A stretch of DNA of 64,000 nt from Lates calcarifer (lineage: Eukaryota; Chordata; Actinopteri; Centropomidae), in contig NC_066852.1 of assembly GCF_001640805.2 (NCBI RefSeq), forward strand, positions 14,038,194-14,102,193, written 5' to 3'. Shown piece after piece: positions 13,599 to 24,600 of the stretch. Position 1 is the stretch's first letter. Every line of letters starts with the position of its first letter. Below the pieces are notes generated by a model, which worked only from the letters and a program-made list of their open reading frames with translations, was not told the DNA's origin and searched no databases. The position numbers and the translations under genes were made by a program.

Positions 13599-14301
13599 AT
13601 GGGAAGGTGTAAAGGCAAGGCTTCCTGGTTACTGTTGTTAGCTGGGTTGGTGGTAACAGGATTAGCTTTGGAATATGAGGGGGTTCCCGGTCAGTGGACG
13701 CGCTATGCCCAGTGGGACGCCGAGACAACAGGTGAGCTCAGTTTTATTCTGAAAACCAACACCAGCAAAGCACTGGTGCTCTATCTGGATGACGGAGGGA
13801 ACTGCGACTTCCTGGAGCTCCTAATCACGGAAGGGAGGCTCCAGATGCGCTTCACCATCCATTGCGCCGAACCAGCCTCCCTGCACACGGAGACGCGCGT
13901 CAACGACCTGCGTTGGCACCGAATCCTCCTCTCTCGCAATCACAGAGAGACCAGGCTGGTGGTGGACAACGAGGAGAAAACAGCCGAGGTGAAGTCCAAG
14001 CGTAAAGAGATGGTGGTGGCCAGTGACCTCTACGTGGGGGGGATCTCACCTGACGTTCGTCTCTCTGCCCTGACGTCCAGCACCGTTAAATATGAGCCGC
14101 CATTCCAGGGCTTTATAGCCAATTTGAAACTGGGGGACACGCTGCCAGTACTGCTGGATGGTCAAGCTGTTCATAGTGATTTGGAGTACATATGTGAGAC
14201 ACACTCTCCCTGCAGCAACAAAGGCCTGTGCTCCATCAGCCACGGAGAGGTCGTATGTGACTGTATCAATACCAGCTACAGGGGAAGGTACTGCCATGAA
14301 G
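13599..14301 (+). CDS. nrxn2: nrxn2 coding exon 1: start codon, signal peptide, LNS1, EGF1
   Basis: This exon encodes residues 1-234 plus one base (exit phase 1). The ATG has a good Kozak context (A at -3, G at +4). Residues 8-23 (ASWLLLLAGLVVTGLA) form a hydrophobic signal peptide, with cleavage likely just before LEYEG. Residues 24 to about 198 are LNS1 (laminin-neurexin-sex hormone globulin fold), with the family marks GQWTRYAQWD, LYLDDGGNCDFLEL and the basic VKSKRKEM stretch. Residues 199-232 are EGF1 with all six cysteines. The donor is GAAG|GTAAGA at 14302. Among the paralogues LNS1 is closest to NRXN2. The open frame runs about 49 codons past the donor before a stop, which looks like chance read-through. 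Confidence 0.95.
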
Positions 14302-15796
14302 GTAAGAAAATATCATGTATTTTTAAATGCAAGCAGAAATGTATTTCTTATTGCAGTTTGTATGAGTTGGGGACAGACAGAATGTATGACTTTTTATATA
14401 TGTTGGAGGAATGTTGTTATAATATTATTTTGTTATTGTTGTGGCTTTAAGTTGCAGTCAAACGATACCACCAGTAGGAAAACATTACAGAGTCAGTGAA
14501 TTGACTCAATAATGTGAGTTATATATAATATTAGCCTCTAGTAGCAAATGGTCAGACCAGACCACTGTCATAGCCTACAGAGGTCACTCAAGTTGCAAAA
14601 GGTCACGTGTAACAGATGCACTTAATTCTTACTAGATAATAAGATAATTAACACTTAACAAACACTTAAATATCAGCAGTATACATGATAATCTTAGAGA
14701 CTTAACAATGCAATCACATACAACTTCCTATAGTTAACTGTGTAGTCTTACATGATTTGCTTGTCAAACAGCTTCAACTGTGTTTGCCACTGTACTTAAG
14801 CCACTGAAAATGTTTGGCTTATAAATGGCTAAATTGTATCAATATCACACTCTATGGTCTATATCCTCTTTGAACTTCAGAGAATAATTAATAATGCCCA
14901 CTTAAAACCCATCCAGGCAAAAGTATACTTGAGGGGCACTTAAAGGCTGCTTGGGGCCCGCGAGTCCAGCTCTCTTAGTGTTCACAAGTCATAGAGGATA
15001 ACAGCCTGCTAATGTGACTGCTGTTTGCATGTTTTCAATGCAGAGACATTTAACAGGCTACCAAATGGATATCATTTTCTTATTTTTGGAAAGTCAACAT
15101 AACAGGAAGGATGGGACTTGGCATTTTAAAGTGAGCTCAAGTCTCCCTCTTATGCAGTAATTGTTAGTTAGTCATTAATACATGTTTGGCTTTGAAGCTC
15201 TGCTGCCTTCTTCTTCGAGGTCAGGGGTCATGGGCGGGGATCTTCCTGAGTAAAAAAACAAAGTAGAATCCTGGCAGGGGCTCCTTCATTTAAACAGTGG
15301 ACTCACAACCTGCAGGCCTAAAGTGCTTTTTATTGCATTCATTACAGCAGCTCATTACTGATGTGTACACCATTATATTAGCCACTACTAGAGTCTTTAA
15401 TGACAACTTGCATTTTTTGTATGCCTTTTTTTAAGTAATACCATAATACCGGAGTGAATAGTGAATAGGGCTTTTAAAGCTTACCTGAAATTGTTTTGCT
15501 AAATGGCTAGTTTGAGTCTCTATCTGTGATTTTGTGTCACAGACTATACCACCATTTTTCTCAATAATTTTAATGCTACAAATGTACTAACAAAACAAAA
15601 GACCATACTCACAAGCTCTGGCAGATAACGTGCATCAATCACTGCACAGTTTGTGTTATTGAAAGAAACCGAGACCATGAAATATCCATCACCTGTGTCA
15701 GTTTTGATGTAGACTGTGGGTTTTGTGGTAGATTTACATAAACGTATCCTGCCTGTAAACATTAAACATGTCTGGTTTTCTTTATTCTTCCTGCAG
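14302..15796 (+). other. nrxn2: nrxn2 intron 1
   Basis: This is a 1,495-nt phase-1 intron with a GTAAGA donor and a TTCTTCCTGCAG acceptor. I recognise no gene or transposon in it. Confidence 0.85.
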
Positions 15797-15817
15797 CTGT
15801 CCAGAAAGAAGTAGAAG
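15797..15817 (+). CDS. nrxn2: nrxn2 coding exon 2: splice site 1 microexon, 21 nt
   Basis: This 21-nt exon lies between a strong acceptor (TTCTTCCTGCAG) and a strong donor (GTAAGA). With the carried-over G it encodes AVQKEVE (residues 235-241) and leaves phase 1, so inclusion or skipping keeps the frame. It sits just after EGF1 and matches in position the EEEHPME of mammalian NRXN2 and EDNNVE of NRXN1 in the splice site 1 (SS1) linker before LNS2. It is too short to be found by ORF scanning; the call rests on splice signals, frame, order and the VEG junction formed with the next exon. Confidence 0.85.
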
Positions 15818-18800
15818 GTAAGACAATGCATTATATAACAAGCATAATGATGAGCACAATTTGTTTTCCGTGATACTCTTATTTGCAAAGGCTATTACCA
15901 CAGCCTCGGTGTGTGAGAGAGTGTGTTTGGTTATTATCAGGTTGTTATTGTCAGTTTGGACTGCAGTTCTGACATCCAACAAATTAAGCTAAAAGGAGAT
16001 ATACTATCAGTGGTCACGAGGTCGCTAAGGAAAAAGCGCTTAATGTGCTGAATGCTCATTGTATATATAATCAGTGTGCCCAAGGTGACTGGAGAGGTCT
16101 GCGGAGTACGTGGGCGTCTCAGAATATGGGGAGCATTCATATACAGAGAAAATGACTGTACTGAGACACTTTGCTTTGTTATTTATAACTTCTGTATTTT
16201 TCCTCTTCCTCTTCAGTGCATATTTTCTGCATGTAAACTACTGTTTACTGTTAAGATTTATTAAGTATTATGTGCCATTATGCTCTGAGGTCAGTATGTG
16301 GATTGAACTCAGACATGATGGCATAAATCCCCTGGTATAACAATTGAATACAGAGGCCCTGACATTCATAAAATTGTAATAATATTTGCATAATGATATT
16401 TTTTTCATAGGTGCATATAAACATGTTTTCTTTAAGAGGAACAAATCTCCTTTGGCAGGAAAAGAGACGTTTCTCTCGTTATTGGCAACATTTTAACTCA
16501 ACACAATTAAAGAGGATTGGTTTCTGATGAGGTGCACGTACCGAATGTGAAAATGAAGATTGAAAGCGAGGAGGCAGATTTGTTTAGTTGGCATCGGAGC
16601 GAGACATCCATCTCCCCAGTAAGGACTGCCGGTTCTGGTAAAAGGGCAGCCAACAGGCTCAGGAGACCAGCACAAGGTGCACTGAACCCCTGCACATTAT
16701 AAATCACTGGCTCAAAATGCACAGACCTATGCACACCTGCTCTCTGAAATCCTGCATCTGACACTTATTTGGCGTGTAACAGCAAAATAGACTCAATATT
16801 GCAAAACGTTGCTGTCTTCATACACAGTCTCTTAACGTTGGTGTGCAGAATATAAGTCCATGAGTGTAGAATGGATTTAAAGACATCGCACACATTACTG
16901 TACGTATTGGTGTAGATAATACTAGATATAATGTGTTGTGAGAGATGATACATTTTTGGTACAGATTCTCTATGCTGTATTTAAAACAGCACGTAAGTAA
17001 GACTTAGTGCCTGTGGTATATGGCTGTATGCTTCAGTAACAGTTAGTCTCATCTTTGCACTATTTCCAAAAACAAGCATTAATCATTCTTAATTATAAGC
17101 AAAGATGGTATGGCTGTGCTCACAGCAAAAAGGCAGGCATTATTAAATGACATGCTGCAAAGAGAGCACATCAGAATGTTTATTGGATTAAAGCTTGACA
17201 TGGAGACAATTCCCAATGCAGAATGCATGAAAACAACAATGACAACGGCAAAATCACAGTCACCAGATGCCTCTTTTTCTATCCTTCAAACCGCTCCATG
17301 TGCTATTCGGCATCAAGTCTTTGTTGTCCTTGCATTGACGGAAATAGACAGATGTATGCATTAGCTAAATCGCTGCCTCCCCTCAGAGATGGCGAAGATG
17401 GCAACCCATATGCTATATTTGGTCTTGGCTGTGGGTTTTAAGTGGTTGCAGGAATTTATCTGTATTTGTCTGAGGAACTGCTTTAAGGCAGTGCAAACCT
17501 TTGGCACAGCAGGTGAGTCTTCTGAGTTGTTCATCTACAGCGTGCAGCACGTGGGCTCCCGTCGAAATGCCCGGACAAAGGCCATGGTGGGGCGTGCTCT
17601 AATGCCAAAAGAGTGCAGCATCCTCTGATGTTTTGTGAGGAAAAAAAAAAACAGGTCTGTGAACGAGAGATAAGGACAGCCAACTCACATGGCAGATACA
17701 GAACAGAGAAATCTCTCAAACGTATAGGAAAACCTTATGAAACACAGACACAACAAGAGCAAACACATTTTCATTGTTTCACATGTAAGCACACAGTAGT
17801 GACACTTTAAAACTACTACAGGGATGACAAAGCAAGCGTAGAAATTTTCGAAAGAAAGAAATCTGGTCCTGGTGGGCTCGCATCTTTCAGCAGCAGTGAC
17901 CTTGGTCTAATCCCTCATTACAACAGGCTCCATAATACTGTACTTTTCTCGGAAAAATAAATATAGCAAATCCTAATCCTCGTGCAATGGCTCTTTCTTC
18001 TTAGATGCACGCTAATTAATGTCACAATAATGACTGAGAGGTCCTTCAACATCTGCATATTTATTAATTAAACTTACTTAGATAGCAGGCCTTGTCTTAT
18101 TAGAAATATTTCCAAAAGTTTACACTGTTATAAGCAATTACAAAAAAATTAAATGAGAATTTATTTTATTTATATATTTATTTTTTTAACAGCTACACTG
18201 ACATTTATTCATAAAACCTTTTATACCCTAATTTTGTAGATAATTGTAAAGGTTAAGAAAAAGGGTAAAATCAGTGAAAAGAAAAAGAGGGAGTGTAGGA
18301 GGTTGAAAGGTCAGCAACATACAGCGAGGAACCATAGGCCTGATAATACACAGGCTCTGAAGTTTTGTGGTTCCTTGATATGTAACATGTTTCCTTTCCA
18401 AAGCAGTATTTATCCACAGACAAAACATGTTTCAGCTACAGTAAAAGCTGGCACTCTTTAGAATATTATCTCTCGTTTTGTCTTTCTTACTTTACCTTTC
18501 TTTCATACTTTCCCTTTGCTAATTTTTACTGAGTAAACCCACACACTCACATTGGACAGAATTCCCAGATTTCTCTGGGTTTCAGCCTTCACCATTCAGT
18601 TTTCAAACCTACTTTAACATCATTAACTGGGATGTGGCCAGAGGTGCCTAACAGTTTGAGAACGCAAAGCGAGCTTCAGCTGCAGTTTTTGGTTTTGTAC
18701 ATTTTACTCTAGGTTAGTAGACGCAGAGGAGTAAAGGCATGTGTATGCACAGCCAACACTTTACTAATAGATGATTGCTGCTCTAAATCCCTTATGGGTT

Positions 18801-20029
18801 ATCATGATGAAATGATTAATAACATCACATCCACAAAGTGACTTACAAAGTGACATTCTGACTTACTAGAACAGCAGGCTTTTAACAGGGTGCTTGTTTC
18901 TATTTCTTACAAAAAAAGCAACATGCTAATATTTTAATATTTTAATGATCTTCCATCACCTGGCTATAAATTGTTTGCCCTGAAACTCGTTACAATACTG
19001 TTATGGTTGCGCCCTATTTAAAAATAGAAAACTAGTAGATTAGCGGTAGGAAAGTTGGTTTATTTTCATGCAGGCTTCCCTCTCTAATGGGATTCTACCC
19101 ATATCTCCACACAGTGAGCTTTGGATGTGAGGCTCAACCAAGTAGGATGAGCATATTAAATGGGCGGCTGCTCCAATACAAGGGCAGCAACGATACCGCT
19201 CCTCATCCACTTTTCTACAGCTCCTTCACATGACAACTACACAGTCAAAGTCAAAGAGATTACTTTGTTGGCTGAGGCACTTGTGAAGTGCTGCCTGCGC
19301 TGACCTGTTTTGGTCACCAGCATCAGTCTCCATTAGTCAGAGGAGCATTAGTGGGGGATGCAGGTCAGTTTTTTCCTCGCCACAGTGCTGGACAAAAATC
19401 AGAAGTGTGTGGAGTCATCATTGCTGCACATTCTTCAGGTCAAAGCTCCTTTCTCAAGCTACACAGACACCAACCGAGTGGAGGGTTAGACCGGGGCATT
19501 CTCCACTTGACAAAGCAATAGCTTCCAGCTTTGTGGCTGGTTCTGGTTGTTAGTTGGATAATGGGCAACCTACCCATCCACCCTCCTAAGTTGCTGAGTG
19601 ATGTACTTTTATACTTTTATAGCGTAGGGGTGGGTAGAGGGTACAGACACCAGAAAAAGATCTTAGTATGTCAGGAGAGACTGACATCACCTGGGGGGTG
19701 AAGAAGAGGTGGCATAATTTACGTCTTGTGTATAGATAAGTTGGCTTGTCATGTGGAATGTACAGCCACAGTGGGGGTGCACACAGCAGCTCTTTGTTTG
19801 CGATGTAGACAGGGTTGTGGGTGAATCCTTCCTAAGCAGAGGCTCAGTCACGGGCTTTGCAATGGCACACTATAACAAAAGCCTACGTGTTGGCAGGCAA
19901 GGACCGTCCCAGGGGTAATCAGGTCCATTCCACACCAAGAGCTGCAGCCTGAGCAGCCTTGTTCAGAGGAACGCGTGGGGGAGATTTGCGCCACAGTGAC
20001 TTGCCCCTTCATAAGGTTTTTACCTAATG

Positions 20030-20092
20030 ACTGAGCTGGGACTTGAACCGTGGGAGAGCAACTTGCTATATGCGAATCTCAGAGCGCTAATG
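20030..20092 (-). repeat. possible remnant of a tRNA-derived sequence
   Basis: On the minus strand, 20039-20049 reads GGTTCAAGTCC, a perfect RNA polymerase III B box, and about 40 nt upstream on that strand is a weak A-box-like TTAGCGCTCTGAG. I cannot fold a full cloverleaf by eye, so an intact tRNA gene is unlikely. An old tRNA-derived SINE fragment or chance are the alternatives. Confidence 0.25.
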
Positions 20093-20770
20093 TACTGATG
20101 AGAGCTGTTTGTGTTGGCTGGCACAGTGGGGCTCATGTGCTCAGCAGAGGTGTTGCAATGTATCATCCCCATCTCCTTTTTGGCAAGAGGAGCAGGTGAG
20201 CCATGTCATATAATTTCTGGCTGAGCTATTGAGATATTTGTCTGTGTGTCTCTGCGCCTGTGCCTCAGAGTGAGACACTTAGCTTGGTGGGGCACACAAA
20301 ACTAAATCAAATTTGGCTTTGATCGCTACAATATTCGCAGGCACACCAACTCGACTTTTACACACCGCCACCTTCAACTGCTCAGCAATATTATGTGATT
20401 GAGAAGTTTCAGTGTATCTTCAGTTTACTTACATACATCTGTAGCTTTTAATGTGCCATGTTACATTTAAGTTGGAATATACTGTTGTCTTTATGTTAAA
20501 AGGGCTTATACCATCCTCTATGTCTTGGCCAGTGCAGTCAGAACCGGTGTCCAGCATGGGCTAACCCCTCTGTGGGATGTGCAATTTTACTCCTGACTAA
20601 CCTGCTTTATGATGGTTTATAGTCAGTGAGGATTTAACACAGTGCAGCATTATGTCTTGCCTCCCTTCTGCTTTTTTCCAAAATTAAAAGATCAGTTGTG
20701 GCAAGTAATCGCTGGCTGACCTGTTACATGATGCCTTTTATGTCACTGTACGGTAGGGGCGTAGTCCTAA

Positions 20771-20790
20771 CCCCCCCGCCCGCCCGCCCT
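20771..20790 (+). repeat. C-rich CCCG repeat
   Basis: A C homopolymer is followed by CCCG units in nrxn2 intron 2. Confidence 0.85.
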
Positions 20791-21389
20791 GTTGAGCTCT
20801 ATTAGATGGTAAACCCTCTGTGAAATGGTGTGATAGTCAGTAAAGATTTAGTGGATAAGGACTGGTGTCATTTCTGCCCTTCATAAAACGCTGCCATATA
20901 GAAGCTTAAATGGCCTCACCGGGGTTGGCCGAGCACTTACATGCGAAATATCTGTGTGTAGAGACGAGGGGCTAAGCCTACAGCGCGGCGTAAGTGAACA
21001 CAGATCATAGAGCTACAGTTACCATGTGTAACTTTTAGGTGTAAAGCAGGTTTTATGTATATCTGGTACATCTCAAACGCTGTCTGCATCAAGTAAACAT
21101 ACAGTATGTGTTCCATTTAGAAAAAAGCATCTGTGTGAGCAACTACCCATGAGGGTTGCACCAATCAAGATGTTTTTTTCTCTCCTTGCCTTCCCTCTCC
21201 TCCCTTGAGATGTTTGTCTGTTTTTAGTTTGATTTCCCCTTTCTCTTTGAGTTTGAACTTTGACATCCGTACCTACCCCAGGATGTCTGTCACAAACTGC
21301 AGTCCAACATTGTGACAATGCTTTTGTTCTCCCGAACCTCTTTATGAACTTCCTGTTTTCGTATCCTTTTTTCTGTTCTTTCCCTCAAG

Positions 21390-21419
21390 GTCTGGCGCAC
21401 CTGATGTTAAACCGCCAAG
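21390..21419 (+). CDS. nrxn2: nrxn2 coding exon 3: splice site 1 microexon, 30 nt
   Basis: This 30-nt exon is flanked by TTCCCTCAAG and GTATGG. It encodes GLAHLMLNRQ (residues 242-251) with phase 1 at both ends. It is clearly homologous to GLAHLMMGDQ of mammalian NRXN1 and GPAHLTLNSE of NRXN2 in the SS1 insert. Skipping it keeps the frame. SS1 variants alter the linker between EGF1 and LNS2. Confidence 0.93.
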
Positions 21420-21659
21420 GTATGGGGTCTATTGGTTTGCTTTTCCTTCCCAGCCACCTGATCACAACATTTCCCTTCCCCTGAAATCATTTTAGTTAAC
21501 TGTGCTGCACTAATATTTCCTCTCCTCTTTTCTCATATACTTGCCTATTCGTTTCTGCTTCCTGTCATGTTATGCTCACTACTCACTCAATTTTTGTCCG
21601 TCAAACCCTTGTCCTGACCACTGACTGAGCTACTGGAACATCACCTTTGACCTCTGCAG

Positions 21660-21671
21660 TTTTTCGCCAAG
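21660..21671 (+). CDS. nrxn2: nrxn2 coding exon 4: splice site 1 microexon, 12 nt
   Basis: This 12-nt candidate lies between a pyrimidine-rich acceptor (CTTTGACCTCTGCAG) and a GTAATG donor, only 240 nt after the 30-nt exon. In phase 1 it encodes VFRQ (residues 252-255) and returns phase 1. NRXN1 has a 4-residue SS1 segment (GKSK) at the same place. The residues are not conserved, so the call relies on splice signals, exact frame and position. It could be a decoy site. Confidence 0.65.
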
Positions 21672-24600
21672 GTAATGCATCTATGCTCATAGAATCTCTT
21701 CGGTTTGGTTTCATGGTGTTTTCAAAAGAAAAAACAGGTGTCAGTAACAAAGAATAAAGGGATGTCGTTGCCAAAGATGTCTCTCAGGTATACACAAAAA
21801 AATCTATTTATTAACTTTTCCTGTTAAAATAATCATAATTATACATAAATATATCATCAGGAAATTTTCTTGTCCTTTTTTGGGCTGTTGTTTTCATTAT
21901 TTTAATACAGTTATACGATGCAGATTTCTCAAATGTGTGCTCCTTGGTCAGTGGGTTGTAAATGGCATTCCCTTCAAATGGTTTCTTCATTGCTAATGTG
22001 CTAAAGTGTTGAACATCCATATAAACACAGATTCAAGAAAAGAGATTTCAAACTACTGGTGGAAGAGATAGTTGTACACAGCTGGGTTTTGCTAGTAAAC
22101 AATCAGGAATAGATACTACTGTGATGTCCTGTCCTTGTTCAGAAAAAAAAAATGTAATGCACACAAGGCTAGCATCATTTTGCACACATTCAACACAAAA
22201 CTGATTTTAACTTGTGCTGAATAACTTCTGAATTAAAATAAAGCCCCAGTAGTGCGATCTAGAACCTTGGGAGAAAAACATTCAACCAGTGTAATGTAGG
22301 TTAAAGAATTGGGCATTACAAAAAAGGGAGTATTTTGACTGTAATACAGTACATACTGACCTACATGAATCCAGTGCATTTATGTTTTGTGTTTTCTGCC
22401 ACATGTTGTGAGACGAAGATAGAAGTCACCATTTTGTCTCCATGGCAATCAGCGTTGTCTCTAAACATAGAGAATTAGCTTTGACGACCTCACTGACAAT
22501 ATAATGCACTGGTTGAATCCTGATCCTGTTCATTACTGGAATGTTACTGTTACTATTATCTCAAGATAAAATATTTTCTTGGATGAATTTGAACAAGATA
22601 AACACTTCACAAGGGTTTCTAGAGATTTCACGTTCCTTTGGTTATCGTTACAGCTCCTCTATTGGTTTGTTTTTTTACAGGTTCATAGAAACGGCATTCG
22701 TAGCGGATTCTGTTTTTGTTTTCAATGAGATGTCATTATACATAGCCTGCAGATGTAACCTGAAATAGTTTTGTATGTCATCTTTGAATTATGTTATTCC
22801 CTCTCCTGCGGAACACAAATCTGTGAAGATGAAAACTATGTGTGTGGCAGCACACTGGGTGTTCCCATGTACATTTTCTGGTGTAGAATTGATTAACACT
22901 AATATTGAGGTCATTTACAGTAGATGAAAAGGCGTGAGTGAATACTTCACAGTATGATTACACCAGTTTTTCACCCACTATAAATGGTGCAGCTCGAGGC
23001 TGTACATGAGTGTGACATTATAGATTAAGGTCTGGATCCTTTGGTTACTCGCTTTGGGACAAACTCTTTTGTGTTCAAAAAAAAGTCATAAGTCTGTCCG
23101 AGGCCAAAAGATAATGTTCGATTTAAGCTCCTACTTTAATTGATGGGTATGCTGACGGAGCAATGCAGTTAAATACACTACATGCTGCCTCAACTGTGCA
23201 ATGATTAACATTGTCTGCTGAATTGGAATAACACTATTATCAGATATTTAGTAAGTCTCACAACCAGTGTGTCCTAAAGGCCAACCACAGTGTGATTTGT
23301 AGTGAAATGAGGCCTAAATGTAATTGCTCCATTTCGTGCATCAATAATAATAAGAAGTAAGTAATTGATTGCAGAGTGACGATTTACAGAAATAACCCTC
23401 CAAGCAATACAAAGTGCCATTCATCGGACCTCATAGCATATACATGAGATATTCACTTTCATTCAGCCATTTAATGTTATAACAACCATTTATTATTAAC
23501 TTTGACAATGTCTCAGCTTTAGCCTGAGGGGATACTCAAGAGAGTGTTGTGATTTGATCTGTATTTATTTGGCCACAAATAATTTCATATCAAATATGCA
23601 ACACAGTTGTCCCTCTCTGGAAGTCCCGCAATTTATAAATGAAACAAAAGCTTTTTGCAGGCCTCAGGAGTAGCTTGAGTAGCTTCTTGTGAATGCTCTT
23701 TACTGAGACATAAAGATATAATGGAGATGGTGATTATTCAAACACAGGTGTACCTTATTGACCACCTTGAGCGCTTATGCACATTCCTGCCTCCAGACTA
23801 GAGGGGTAAAGCACTGCCCCCGCCGTCCACATGACACATGACTCCCCGCCCCTGAGCAGGAGACAAAGTCAGCAGCTGCCATCTGTGTCTGTGCCGCTTT
23901 GAAATTAATCAGCTGTAAAGCTTAATATTAATGAGCAATGTTGGCATTTTTCATGTGGTTTGGCCACTGCAGCACAGGGTAATTGTAACAAAGATTGGAA
24001 CAGGTAGGCAAATAGGAAGCAGTAGCAGATAATGTCTTCCCACCTGATGACAAGACGCATTTTCTCTTCAGGGTTTCATGTGTCTCATACTGTAACAGTT
24101 AGCAGCTAATGTATAGCTCTGGGCAGGATCTTTACAGATAATCCTTCTGGACATGAGTATAGGGGCAACACCAGATGCTATTAATAATCTGAAAGTTAAC
24201 TTGTCCAATGTTCAAGTGGCACCCAGCATGCTTTAGCTCCCCTCGTGCTTTGTGTGGGTCTTTGTGTGCTGTGCATGTCATTGAATTGGTCATGAGCAGC
24301 GCCTTTCTATAAGGACTCACTAGTATTTGTATCCTGAATTCAGAGGGGACCAACGTGTGCAGGGAGATAAGAGATAATTGGATGATGTATAGTGAGATCG
24401 AGACAAGACAGTGAGAGGAGAAGCAGGAGAGACATGTAGAGATTGTTGGTGCGGCCATCGTATTCTGCTGAGCCTTCCTTTTCTGCCCATATCGCCATCC
24501 ATTTGCATGTAGAGATGGTGGAGAGCAATCATCTCACAGCAGCAGCCATGGTAGAAGTTTGATGGCTCTGTCCCCCACAGTCTGCTGCAGCATGCATAAA

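Larger units (their letters stand above)
15818..21389 (+). other. nrxn2: nrxn2 intron 2
   Basis: This is a 5,572-nt phase-1 intron inside the SS1 cassette region. It holds no further recognisable exon. A tRNA-like B box on the minus strand (20039-20049) and a short CCCG run (20771-20790) are the only marked features. The acceptor is TTCTTTCCCTCAAG. Confidence 0.8.

Noticed and set aside
14302..14450. Read-through of coding exon 1 into the intron, giving a 283-residue frame.
   Set aside because: The consensus GTAAGA donor and matching phase of downstream exons explain the data better. The added residues have no neurexin similarity, and a truncated secreted isoform would need poly(A) evidence.
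20030..20092. Possible tRNA gene on the minus strand.
   Set aside because: Only the B box is convincing; no complete cloverleaf with acceptor stem could be formed by eye. Kept only as a low-confidence repeat remnant.
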